From Acidobacteriota bacterium (lineage in GTDB: Bacteria > Acidobacteriota > Thermoanaerobaculia > Multivoradales > J023), in assembly GCA_029263395.1 (NCBI GenBank), contig JAJCXO010000212.1, positions 1 through 33,615 on the forward strand: a stretch of 33,615 nt of DNA, in the 5' to 3' direction. Below are positions 14,666-23,039 of the stretch, piece after piece. Made by a program: the position numbers and the translations under genes. How positions within the stretch are numbered: the first letter of the stretch is position 1; every line of letters begins with the position of its first letter. Under the pieces are notes generated by a model. It saw only the letters and a program-made list of their open reading frames with translations. It did no database searches and was not told the origin of the DNA.

Positions 14666-16405
14666 TCAAAGCACGGTATAGGTGCGGCTGCCGATCAGCT
14701 GATCCGCACTGTTGTAGAGCCGAACCTCATATTGACCCGAGTCGACGTGACGCCGGCCGTAGAAGATTCGATAACCACTGCCGACGTTCCTGGAAACGTC
14801 GACCTTCCGGACATGGTCGATGGTGCCGTCAGCCCTAGTCCACTTCAGGGTGAGCGTCTCGCGTGACTGTGGCGCATGCACCCAGGCGAACATGTAGACC
14901 GATCCCGCTTGAAATTCGTCGGCAACTCCGACGGGTGCAGTAGGGAGACCTTCGCCGCGATGAACCTGTGCGCAAGTCACCAGCTTGTCCGAGCTAGTCA
15001 GGCTCGCCAGGTCGCCGCTGGGCGTCGTGGGCTGCTGCGTCGAGTGGCTGTTGCGCTCCAGGTTAGCTTGCCGCAATGGTGACATTTGTTGGGCGACGTC
15101 CAGGTTCTGCGAATCCGCCACCGCAGTCTCTGGTGTCTTCAACTCGTCGATGGTCTTCAAGACTCTGGCGGCGGCGGTGGAGTCGAGAAATTGGCGGGAG
15201 CTGGCCCACAACGTTTCATAAGCCAGCAAAAGCTCATCCCTATCGAGATCGGAAGCCTGCAGCTGGGAGAGGGTCCGGTAAGCGGCCAGCGCGGAAGCAG
15301 CGGGCCGCGGTGAGCTTGTGTCTTCGATCTCGCCTTGAGACGTGTTGTCGTTTGGCGTCACGGTCTCGCCTTGGAGGATTGCCTCGTCTTTGGGGACCGT
15401 CTCGCCGAGAGTCACCGTCTCGTCTTCGGGCACCGTCTCGTCTTTGATTGCAGTGGCGTCGCCAGCAATGGCAGCGGGGTACTGAAAGCCAGTCACCTGC
15501 TCGGTGGTAGACGAGCTCGACGGGGCAGGCGTCACAACGTCCACCGTTTCAAAGCCTACGAAGTCGACGTCTGAAAATTCGGTGCTCGAGCCTCCAGCCA
15601 TCGCATCCTCAACCGAGCTCTTGCTCGACGACTCCGGCTGCAGGCCGGTGTCTGCTGGGGCTGGCTCTATATCCGTGGTTCGATCTGTGCTGGTTGTTGC
15701 GGTCGGTATGGAGCGTGGCGCCTCTGAGGGTTGAGTTGACGCTATCTGCTCGAATTTTGGCAGGAGATCCGGCCGAGCGACACAGACGCCGACACTGGCG
15801 GCGGCGAGCAGGGTGATCGACACCGCGAACAAGGCCGCGCGAGAACGCCGCCGCATGTTGACGACAGGCTCGATGACGATCGGCGCCAGCGCGAGGGGTG
15901 CCCCCACTGCCAGCTCTGCGTCGTTACCGAACTCTGGGCCATCACCGGGCTCTGGGCCATCTCCATGGGGACCCATGAGCAGATCGGCAACCACCAGTTG
16001 AAATGTGCTGTCGGGGCTCTTACAGAGCATCGAAATCGAACTCAACACCCGATCGAAACCCGGGTGGGAAGACTGGCCGTCCCAATCGACGAGGTTGGCG
16101 GTTTGGAGCCGTCCGAAACCGAGAGGTACCGGCACGTCGTCGATCAAGATCGGCATCAGGATGCCTCGGTCTGCTCCCGCTTCGGCCTCTTCTTTGACCC
16201 AGTCGGACAGGACCGACTTCTCCGACCACAACACCACAACACACGAAGCATCGTCCAAAGCCTGTTGAATCACTTGATCGAAGGACTTGCCAGGCGGGAT
16301 CTTGCGATCCCACCAAACGGAGAAACCGTTGTCCTCGAGCGTCTCGGCAATTCGCTTGGCACGGGGGCGATCTTCTCTTTTGTAGCTGACAAATATGTGA
16401 CTCAT
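14666..16405 (-). CDS. Membrane-anchored TIR protein with DUF2914-like domain
   Basis: 579 residues from ATG 16405, with GGAGGAG ending 6 nt upstream; an ATG at 16411 abuts the SD and is less likely. The N-terminal TIR domain (1-140) has HIFVSYKRED, VWWDRKIPPG and VLWSEKSVLSDWVKEE, with Glu73 at the position of the catalytic Glu of NAD-cleaving bacterial TIR domains. A helix at about 190-210 crosses the membrane. A long Ser/Thr/Glu-rich linker follows and includes degenerate (D/G)ETV repeats. The C-terminal domain (about 473-579) ends with FYGRRHVDSGQYEVRLYNS, resembling DUF2914, and should face the periplasm. The protein could sense an envelope signal and couple it to NADase or adaptor activity in the cytoplasm (inference). 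A methyltransferase gene follows directly. Confidence 0.85.
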   Translation of the reverse strand: MSHIFVSYKREDRPRAKRIAETLEDNGFSVWWDRKIPPGKSFDQVIQQALDDASCVVVLWSEKSVLSDWVKEEAEAGADRGILMPILIDDVPVPLGFGRLQTANLVDWDGQSSHPGFDRVLSSISMLCKSPDSTFQLVVADLLMGPHGDGPEPGDGPEFGNDAELAVGAPLALAPIVIEPVVNMRRRSRAALFAVSITLLAAASVGVCVARPDLLPKFEQIASTQPSEAPRSIPTATTSTDRTTDIEPAPADTGLQPESSSKSSVEDAMAGGSSTEFSDVDFVGFETVDVVTPAPSSSSTTEQVTGFQYPAAIAGDATAIKDETVPEDETVTLGETVPKDEAILQGETVTPNDNTSQGEIEDTSSPRPAASALAAYRTLSQLQASDLDRDELLLAYETLWASSRQFLDSTAAARVLKTIDELKTPETAVADSQNLDVAQQMSPLRQANLERNSHSTQQPTTPSGDLASLTSSDKLVTCAQVHRGEGLPTAPVGVADEFQAGSVYMFAWVHAPQSRETLTLKWTRADGTIDHVRKVDVSRNVGSGYRIFYGRRHVDSGQYEVRLYNSADQLIGSRTYTVL

Positions 16406-16635
16406 GGTCATCTCCTCCGGAAACGACGGCCTGGCGTCGGTTGGGTATGGGATATCGACGGCTTGTCCCGCCTTCACCTTTGACAACGCGAGACGGCAGA
16501 GAAACGGGCCAAGTCGATTGCGGTCGGCAATCGAGGGGCGAAAAAAGAGCCCGGCGGAGTGGCCCCGTTTGTCTTCCCAATGCGTGACACCAGATAGACG
16601 AGGACACCACAGACCGCGACCGCAAGGAGATCACG
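16406..16635. promoter_or_regulatory. Divergent promoter region, TIR gene / GNAT-CNB gene
   Basis: This 230-bp gap separates two divergently read genes and must hold both promoters if each is transcribed on its own. The SDs are clear on each side: GGAGGAG for the minus gene (near 16412-16419) and AAGGAG (16622-16627) for the plus gene. I see no convincing -35/-10 pair or palindrome and no RNA gene. Confidence 0.4.
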
Positions 16636-17796
16636 ATGTTGAAGCAATGGCTGAGTCACCTCGAGACCGTTCACCGCGCTAAAACCCGCGAAGAGCGGGA
16701 GGCGATCTATCGTTTTCGGTACCGGATCTACTTCGAGGAGTTCGGCCGTGAGCTCGGATCACCGGATCACGACCGACAGTGGGTGAGGGACGAGGATGAC
16801 GAGGAAGCCACCAGTACGTTGCTCTACACCGGCTCGATCGACAACATCACCGGCACCGTGCGACTGCGTCATTGGGCGGCGGGTGCGGTACCAGAACACG
16901 ATGTTCACGAATTGTCGATGGAGCGGATACCTGACATCGAGCAACGCAATACCGGCGAAATTGGGCGTCTCATGGTGCGCCGATCGATGCGCGGCAAAAT
17001 TATCATCTCGTCACTGCTGAGAGCGAGTTACGAGATCTTCGCCGGCGAAACGGGCACTGACCTCGTGTTCTGCTACTGCTCGCCAGGATTGGTGCGTTAT
17101 TACCAACAGCTGGCGATGCGACCTTTCGGCGGACGGTTGGTCAACGCGCCCGATGGCATGATGGTACCGTTGGTCTCGGTGTTGTCGGACCGAGGCTACT
17201 ATCGGCAGATGCGTTCGTTATTGACGCCCTTGGTGCGGCGTTTTTTTGGACCAGGCAAGCGCCCGATCCTCGATATCGAACCTTATCGCCCGCTGTTCGC
17301 CGTTGGCGCCACCGGCATCGAATTCGAACCGGATCGAGTTTGGCAGCAAGTGGAAGCGAGCTTGTTGAACGAGGTCCCTGGCAGACCCCGGTCGATCCTC
17401 GACGTGTTACCCCGCAAGGCAGCGCAGAAGCTGGCCGCTTCCGGTCAGGTCCTCGACGTCGAGGATGGCACGTTGGTGACTCGCAAGGGTTTCTGTGAGC
17501 GCGAGCTCTACATGGTGCTCGATGGCTGCTTCGAAGCCACGGATAACGGTCGCACCCTGCGTCGTATGCACTCTGGCGACCTCTTCGGCGAGATCGCCTT
17601 TCTGAACCCTGAGGCTCGGCGCACCGCGTCCGTCATCGCACGGGGTAAGGGTCGAGTTCTGGTACTGCGTGGGCGGGCGATCGACAAGTTGATGGTGAGT
17701 GATCAGAGTCTCGGGGACACCCTCCGGGATGCGCTCCTCAGGCTCGAAGGTCAGCGGCTGGAGACTTCTAGTACGGCGTTGGCAGAAGTGGCTTGA
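16636..17796 (+). CDS. GNAT-like N-acyltransferase fused to cyclic-nucleotide-binding domain
   Basis: 386 residues, ATG 16636 with AAGGAG 8 nt upstream. Residues 1 to about 230 resemble the FeeM/LuxI-like branch of N-acyl transferases: YRFRYRIYFEEFGRELG, then TGTVRLRHW, EIGRLMVRRSMRGK and FCYCSPGLVRYYQQLAMRPFG. These enzymes join an acyl chain from acyl-ACP or CoA to an amino compound. Residues about 253-365 form a CRP-type cNMP-binding domain. Its phosphate-binding cassette FGEIAFLNPEARRTASVIA (317-335) keeps the Gly-Glu and Arg that contact cAMP or cGMP. There is no HTH, so this is ligand control of an enzyme and not a transcription factor. The cyclase-like domain at 4968-8996 is a possible local source of signal. 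Confidence 0.82.
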   Translation: MLKQWLSHLETVHRAKTREEREAIYRFRYRIYFEEFGRELGSPDHDRQWVRDEDDEEATSTLLYTGSIDNITGTVRLRHWAAGAVPEHDVHELSMERIPDIEQRNTGEIGRLMVRRSMRGKIIISSLLRASYEIFAGETGTDLVFCYCSPGLVRYYQQLAMRPFGGRLVNAPDGMMVPLVSVLSDRGYYRQMRSLLTPLVRRFFGPGKRPILDIEPYRPLFAVGATGIEFEPDRVWQQVEASLLNEVPGRPRSILDVLPRKAAQKLAASGQVLDVEDGTLVTRKGFCERELYMVLDGCFEATDNGRTLRRMHSGDLFGEIAFLNPEARRTASVIARGKGRVLVLRGRAIDKLMVSDQSLGDTLRDALLRLEGQRLETSSTALAEVA

Positions 17797-17943
17797 GGCT
17801 CCGTCGTCGAGGGCAACCTTGTGAGTCAGTGAACTTTCCGGGCAGCCGTTTCGTTTACCTGGGTGACCGTTGCCATCCGTCCTGGGCTAAAACCCATGGG
17901 CTTTCTGTCGACCGCCCTGGAGACCTGTTCCTGGAGTTCTGCC

Positions 17944-20409
17944 ATGCATGATTTTTTCCTCGCCATCCGTCTTGCCAGTCGGCGAGCGTCCAAGAACCTG
18001 ACGACCAGTGCTATCGCGGTGTTGACGATGGCACTGGGTATCGCGTTGGTGATATCAACCTTTGCAATCCTCGACGGTATTATGATCCGGGGCCTGCCTT
18101 TCGAAGATTCCGAACAGCTGGTTCACCTCGAACGCAGCCATCTCGAACGCGGTATCTCGAGTCTGGCGGCTAGCCAACACGATTTTGAGGATTGGCGGGA
18201 ACAGCAGGAGAGCTTCGAAGGACTAGCCGCATTTCAAACCGGCACGATCTATTTGGCTGGTGAGGGTTTGGCCGAACGTTATGCAGCTGCGAACCTGTCA
18301 GCCAACACGCTGGATTTGTTGCGGGTTGGGCCAGCGTTGGGACGCGGCTTCTTGGCCGCAGACGAACAACCTGGGGCCCCACAGGTGCTCCTGATTGGCC
18401 ACCATGTGTGGCAGAAGCGTTACGGTGGCGGAGACGACATTCTCGGCGCCGAAGTTTTCGCCAATGGTCTACCCGCGACGATTGTCGGCGTTTTACCGGA
18501 AGGATTCCGGTTTCCGGTAAGCCAGGATGTGTGGTTGCCGTTGCAGCTCGAGACCCATGAGCTAGCTCGTGGTGAGGGCCAGACTCTGGAAGTTTTTGGG
18601 CGGCTGCGTAGCGGGGTTTCGCGCCAGCAGGCGGCCAGCGGTATGGCGACGGTAGCAGAGCGCTTGGCGCAACAATATCCTGAGACCAATCGAGGCATCG
18701 GTGCCATTGTGCAGCCTTTTGTCAACGAGTTTGTTCCTCCGGATACCCGCGAGATCTTGACCTTGACGCTGGTAGCCGTCGGTTTGATCTTGCTGATCGC
18801 GTGTTTCAACGTCGCCAACTTGCTGCTCGGGCGAACGCTGGTGCGTCGCAGCGAGCTGGCGATCCGTTCCGTCCTCGGCTCTGGCCGTTGGCGGACGGTC
18901 GGTCAGGTGCTCGCCGATGCCACCCTGTTGGTGGTCCTCGGTGGCGGGTTGGGTCTGGTGTTTGCTCAGTTCACGTTGCAGATCGTCGACCAACAACTGG
19001 CTCGTTTCGACCTGCCGTTCTGGTACGACTTCCGCATTGACAGTCGGGTGCTGCTCTTCGCGTTACTTGCGACCGGCGTGGCGGTGGCTATCGCAAGTGC
19101 ACTGCCTGCATTACAAGCTACGAGGACGGGTCTCAATCAATTTTTGTCGGCGGCCGGCCGAAGCTCAACCGACTTTCGACAGAGCCGAGCAAGCCGTGCC
19201 TTGTTAGTATGCGAGGTTGCGTTCTCGTGCGCCCTCTTGATCGGTGCTGCGCTCACCGTACGCAGTGTGATCGAAGCCGGCCGTTTTGACCTTGGTTTTG
19301 GGACCGGTGATGTTTTGACGGCACGAGTGGGATTGGGTACGAGCTCTACTCCAGACCAGGACGGTCCGGAGGGCTTCAGTGGTCCGGAGGTCTACGAGCG
19401 GTTGCGGCAGCGGATCGCCGGGCACCCCGAGGTAGCGATGGTGGCGATTGCCGACGTCATTCCCACCGACACCAAACGGTTCGCAGCGCGGGTCCGATAT
19501 GAACAACCGGGAGAAACCTACGCCACACCACGGGAGATGCCGAGGTCCCGCCTATCGAGAGTCAGCCCGGAGTATTTCGAGGTCTTCGAGGTGGACATTT
19601 TGGCCGGTCGTGCTTTCACGGTTGCGGATCGCGAGGGCGCGGAGACGGTTGCAATCGTCAACGAGGCCTTCGCCCGTCGCGAATGGCCTGACCAGAATCC
19701 GATCGGGAAAACGGTCGACTTGTGGATGGGAGAGGAAAAAGAGGTCGCAACACCGGGAGCTGGGCAAGTCGAAATTGTCGGCATGGTGCCAACCCTTCGT
19801 TTTGCTGAGTTCGACAATAACGACGATCAGCAAGCCCTTTACTTGCCCGTGGCTCAGCAGCCGTTGCGTTCGGCATGGGTCGCGGTCAAGACGCGGTCCG
19901 GTGATCCGTTGGCGTTTGCTACCTCCTTGCGGGAGCTAGCAAGTGTCGAAGAGCCTGAGCTGGCGATCTACTGGGTACGCTCGATGGAGCAGGTGTTCAA
20001 GGACACCTTGTCGTATTCGAACTTGGTCGGCCTGCTGTATACGGTGCTTGCCGGGATCGCCTTGTTGTTGGCCTGCGTCGGGCTGTACGGTGTGATGTCC
20101 TTTGCCGTGAGTCAACGAGTCCACGAGATGGGGGTCAGGATGGCGATTGGTGCCACTGGCCGCGATGTGATGCGCCTTGTGTTGCGCGACGGCCTGAGCA
20201 AGGTACGGATGGGACTGTTGTTGGGTTTGGCAATGGGGTTGCTGCTATCTCTCGGCCTGCGAAACCTGATTTTCGGGATCGGTGCCCAAGACCCTGTGAC
20301 CTTCACCATCGTGCCGATCATGCTGTGGGTGGTTGCGGCCGCCGCCTGCCTGATCCCCGCCCGCCGCGCAGCTGGTGTTGATCCGATTCGGGCCTTGCGC
20401 AACGAGTAG
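17944..20409 (+). CDS. Orphan FtsX/MacB-like permease (acidobacterial ADOP type)
   Basis: 821 residues from ATG 17944 (GGAG 17931-17934); a GTG at 17863 would add 27 non-conserved residues. A first membrane helix (ALGIALVISTFAIL) leads into a large MacB-type periplasmic domain. Then come an FtsX domain (about 275-420), a second periplasmic domain, and a final FtsX domain ending in IPARRAAGVDPIRALRNE, the typical family terminus. This duplicated layout without an adjacent ATPase matches the 'acidobacterial duplicated orphan permease' family. The transported substrate is unknown, perhaps lipoprotein or antimicrobial peptide export, or mechanotransmission. It lacks the N-terminal prefix domain found in the second copy (29367-32171). 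Confidence 0.88.
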   Translation: MHDFFLAIRLASRRASKNLTTSAIAVLTMALGIALVISTFAILDGIMIRGLPFEDSEQLVHLERSHLERGISSLAASQHDFEDWREQQESFEGLAAFQTGTIYLAGEGLAERYAAANLSANTLDLLRVGPALGRGFLAADEQPGAPQVLLIGHHVWQKRYGGGDDILGAEVFANGLPATIVGVLPEGFRFPVSQDVWLPLQLETHELARGEGQTLEVFGRLRSGVSRQQAASGMATVAERLAQQYPETNRGIGAIVQPFVNEFVPPDTREILTLTLVAVGLILLIACFNVANLLLGRTLVRRSELAIRSVLGSGRWRTVGQVLADATLLVVLGGGLGLVFAQFTLQIVDQQLARFDLPFWYDFRIDSRVLLFALLATGVAVAIASALPALQATRTGLNQFLSAAGRSSTDFRQSRASRALLVCEVAFSCALLIGAALTVRSVIEAGRFDLGFGTGDVLTARVGLGTSSTPDQDGPEGFSGPEVYERLRQRIAGHPEVAMVAIADVIPTDTKRFAARVRYEQPGETYATPREMPRSRLSRVSPEYFEVFEVDILAGRAFTVADREGAETVAIVNEAFARREWPDQNPIGKTVDLWMGEEKEVATPGAGQVEIVGMVPTLRFAEFDNNDDQQALYLPVAQQPLRSAWVAVKTRSGDPLAFATSLRELASVEEPELAIYWVRSMEQVFKDTLSYSNLVGLLYTVLAGIALLLACVGLYGVMSFAVSQRVHEMGVRMAIGATGRDVMRLVLRDGLSKVRMGLLLGLAMGLLLSLGLRNLIFGIGAQDPVTFTIVPIMLWVVAAAACLIPARRAAGVDPIRALRNE

Positions 20410-20422
20410 GTAGCCCTTGGCC

Positions 20423-20477
20423 CGGCTGCTAACAGGTCGGCTGCCAACAGGTCGGCTGCTAACAGGTCGGCTGCTTA
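20423..20477. repeat. 15-bp tandem repeat, 3.7 copies
   Basis: Units CGGCTGCTAACAGGT at 20423-20437, 20438-20452 (one T-to-C change), 20453-20467 and a partial at 20468-20477. It lies in the short space between the two convergent genes for the permease and the VWFA protein, outside coding sequence. No stem-loop terminator is obvious there. Confidence 0.9.
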
Positions 20478-20509
20478 AAGGGCGAGGCGCCGAGGTGACG
20501 AAAGCATCC

Positions 20510-22174
20510 TTAGAGTGAGGTTGGATCGAACTCAACCAGGGTCGACAGGAACTGTTCTCCGGCTACGTCATAAAGGGCTAGTGCCAAGCGCTGCTTGGCC
20601 TTGCGTAACTTGAGCGAGGTTTCATAAACGGCGTAGGCTCCGGCAGCTGGTCGGGTTTTGCCGCCAATATTGACCGGGATGATCGGGATCTCGGAGCGGT
20701 CGCCATCCTCGCCCATGACTGCAACGCGGAGCTCGAGTTTGGCCTCGAAACCTCGCGCGACTGGCAGCATGACAATGTTGTCGAGCGGGACCTTGAATGA
20801 GATCGGGAGCTCGATCTTGCGTCGACCCGCGCGTTTCGGATTGCCGAGCGTCACGTCAAGCGAATGGTCTCCAAGGGGTGTCGAAAACAGCAGATTGCTT
20901 TCGACCAACATGGTGACTTCGGTCTGTCGCGAGAGGTCTTTGAAACCCTGCCGGCTGCGGCTCTTCAGATCCTTGCGAACCGTCTCGACTCGCACTTCAT
21001 GCTGTTCGTCATTGCGCTCCCAGGTTGGGGCGTAGCCGAGCCAATAGTAGTTGCCCGTGTCTTGAAGCGTCTCCTGTATGGCAGCTTGTCGCAAGCCGTT
21101 GAGCATCGCTAGACCGCCGGTCTTCTCAGCCAGGACCAGCAGTGGTAGTTCAACCTCATTCTCCCGTCCACCGGTCCTGCCAAAGGCACTGGTGGCCGGA
21201 TCGAAGGCTCCAGCAGCGGCTCCCACCGCTCGATCGCCGCCTTCTGCAGCGGTCGGTCCGCCAGATTGTTTGCCCGCCAAATCGATGGGATAAATTGTGT
21301 AGCCGAGCAAATTGGCGGTGTCGGCGAGGTCACGTAAAGCGTTCTTGGGTGAAGTGTAGAGTGAACGGTCCAAAATTTGCGCATTGGAAGGGTTGCCAGT
21401 GGCGTAGGTGACGGGCTCGTCAGGCCAGCCGCCCGACGTCAGCAGCAGGACTTTACGTCCGGGAGTTGACGCCATGGTCCGCATGGCGGTGGTTGCGGCT
21501 TTGACCACCGTGCCGACCTGTCGACTCAGCTTGGTGACGTATTGGACCAAAATGTTGCGGCTGGACTCTTCGATCAGTCCTGAGTTCAACGTTGCAAGTT
21601 GGGCTTCGTACTGGCCGAGCTCACCGCGGCGCTGGAGACCGAAAGCCGGTTGCTCCATGGCGGTTCGGAGCGTGTTTGCAATCGCTCCGGGAGACCCAGA
21701 CCAATCACCGACCAAGTCCAACTGTCGGCCGTTGAATGCAACGACGGCCATGCGGTCCTTGGGGCCCATCTCGGGGAGTCCGTCGATGATCTCTTGGAGC
21801 ACCACTTTGCGATCGCGGGCGTGGCCGAAGAAATTGTCGACAAAAAGCAGGAAGCTGGTACCGGCGACCTCACCGGGTGTCACCTGGGGAGCGGCGGCGA
21901 TCGCGCCAGGAGTTGACGACTTTGCGACCCCTTGGCGGATCTCGCTGAAATATTCGATTGGGACGCTCTCGCCGTCGACAAAAAGTCGGAAGTCCTCGGC
22001 TTGCAGTCCCGAAACGGACTGTCCGTTCTTGTCGGTAACCGCCACCTCGAGGTTCAGGACGCGAACATCAATCACCTCACCGAAGGCGCCTAGGCTCTGG
22101 TCGGGTTCTTGGCCTTGCAGGGCCTGGGTGGGGCAAAAGTACAGTAGAAGACAAGTTATTAGAATAGATCGCAC
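20510..22174 (-). CDS. Secreted VWFA-domain protein, acidobacterial type
   Basis: 554 residues from GTG 22174 (GGGGAG about 9 nt upstream). A signal peptide (ILITCLLLYF) is followed by LNLEVAVTDKNGQSVSGLQAEDFRLFVDG, the beta-rich segment that precedes the VWA fold in the TIGR03436-type family common in Acidobacteriota. The VWA core begins FLLFVDNFFGHARD (about 108-121). The metal-site DxSxS is replaced by DNFFG after Asp113, so canonical MIDAS metal binding is doubtful, although such DN variants recur in this family as I remember it. TPGRKVLLLTSGGWPDE is the strand-4 region. The C-terminal 180 residues look beta-rich. It is likely periplasmic or surface-associated; function unknown. Confidence 0.87.
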   Translation of the reverse strand: MRSILITCLLLYFCPTQALQGQEPDQSLGAFGEVIDVRVLNLEVAVTDKNGQSVSGLQAEDFRLFVDGESVPIEYFSEIRQGVAKSSTPGAIAAAPQVTPGEVAGTSFLLFVDNFFGHARDRKVVLQEIIDGLPEMGPKDRMAVVAFNGRQLDLVGDWSGSPGAIANTLRTAMEQPAFGLQRRGELGQYEAQLATLNSGLIEESSRNILVQYVTKLSRQVGTVVKAATTAMRTMASTPGRKVLLLTSGGWPDEPVTYATGNPSNAQILDRSLYTSPKNALRDLADTANLLGYTIYPIDLAGKQSGGPTAAEGGDRAVGAAAGAFDPATSAFGRTGGRENEVELPLLVLAEKTGGLAMLNGLRQAAIQETLQDTGNYYWLGYAPTWERNDEQHEVRVETVRKDLKSRSRQGFKDLSRQTEVTMLVESNLLFSTPLGDHSLDVTLGNPKRAGRRKIELPISFKVPLDNIVMLPVARGFEAKLELRVAVMGEDGDRSEIPIIPVNIGGKTRPAAGAYAVYETSLKLRKAKQRLALALYDVAGEQFLSTLVEFDPTSL

Positions 22175-22248
22175 TGTTTGATCTCCCCGGAAATTTCAGG
22201 AAAAGTAGACCATAGGTATAAAACTCAGACATAAAAACTCTACCATCT

Positions 22249-22271
22249 TCGAAGGATGTTACGTCCTTCGA
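22249..22271. other. 8-bp inverted repeat in the VWFA upstream region
   Basis: TCGAAGGA (22249-22256) and TCCTTCGA (22264-22271), 7-nt loop. It lies in the 250-bp gap between the MsrA-like gene and the VWFA gene, both on the minus strand. The gap is AT-rich toward the VWFA start (about 22190-22245), a likely promoter zone. The palindrome could be an operator, or the terminator of the MsrA-like gene; no T-run settles this. Confidence 0.45.
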
Positions 22272-22424
22272 TGAGCTTGCGTTTGATTCATCCTAAGAAA
22301 CGCTAGACTGTCAGCACGGCACGATCGGGATCAACGCAGCTGTTCATTGAGCCTAGCGTCGGGCTGAACAGGTGCACGGAGTTCATAGGTGCCGGGTAAG
22401 AACCTCCGAGCTTGATACCTCGAA

Positions 22425-22964
22425 TTAGCGGCTTTGCAGCCGGCGTTTCTGGTCGGCAGTCAACACGTCCGGCATCGGTCCACCGAAGTAGCTCCAGCTG
22501 TTGAGTGCGATGGCTTGTTCCTCGGTCAAACCAAGGGTTAGCAGCTCGGGGTAGCGGGTCCGCAGTGAATGTTTGGGGTCGATGAAGTGAGGGCTGCCGC
22601 GGCGTCTGTCAATGTCGCTCGACTCGACGTATTGCGTGGCCTCGTCGCGTGCCGCGTCGTCATTGGCGATCAGTGAATAAAACGAGCGTTGCTTTTTGAG
22701 GGTCTGGGTCAGCTCGCCGACGTTGGTTTGAGTAGGGTCATAGTCGACCTGGACAATTTCGGCGCCACCCCAATGCCCGATGCGGGAGGCGACCACACCG
22801 TGGACTCGGCCGAGAGTGGCTTCACCAGTCCAATAGCAGTACATCGAGAACGTCGCCGTCTCGGTTGACGAATTGGTATCGTTGGCGGTTGTTTTGTCCG
22901 AAGTGAACGCCGGGGCCGCAGCCAAAGCCAGAACGATCAACCCGATGAGTGAGATGGTTCTCAT
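22425..22964 (-). CDS. Secreted MsrA-like protein
   Basis: 179 residues from ATG 22964 with GGAGGA about 9 nt upstream. A signal peptide (LIGLIVLALAAAPAF) precedes a domain that follows MsrA (peptide methionine-S-sulfoxide reductase). YCYWTGEATLGRVHGVV has Cys43, Trp45 and Glu48 in the positions of the GCFW..E active site, then SRIGHWGGAEIVQVDYDP corresponds to the family's VGYAGG...VEV.FDP region. The rest is shorter and unlike standard MsrA, with no obvious recycling Cys pair, so the redox partner or even the catalysis is uncertain. It may repair oxidised envelope proteins, or be a divergent relative with another role. It is separate from the ACAD genes that follow downstream on the plus coordinate side. 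Confidence 0.7.
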   Translation of the reverse strand: MRTISLIGLIVLALAAAPAFTSDKTTANDTNSSTETATFSMYCYWTGEATLGRVHGVVASRIGHWGGAEIVQVDYDPTQTNVGELTQTLKKQRSFYSLIANDDAARDEATQYVESSDIDRRRGSPHFIDPKHSLRTRYPELLTLGLTEEQAIALNSWSYFGGPMPDVLTADQKRRLQSR

Positions 22965-23039
22965 GATGAGGTTCCTCCAGGGTCATTGGCTTGAAGCTAC
23001 GGCCGGCGCAGAATCACGGATTGTGTTCCGGCTCGACGC

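Noticed and set aside
14666-16405. Thoeris-type TIR defence system
   Set aside because: No ThsA-like NAD-binding effector is adjacent, and the TIR protein has a TM helix and a DUF2914-like outer domain not found in ThsB.
16636-17796. CRP/FNR transcription factor
   Set aside because: The cNMP-binding domain is C-terminal, no helix-turn-helix follows, and the N-terminal part resembles an acyltransferase.
17944-20409. Complete MacAB-type ABC exporter
   Set aside because: No ATPase domain or membrane-fusion protein is encoded nearby; both permeases in the window are orphans.
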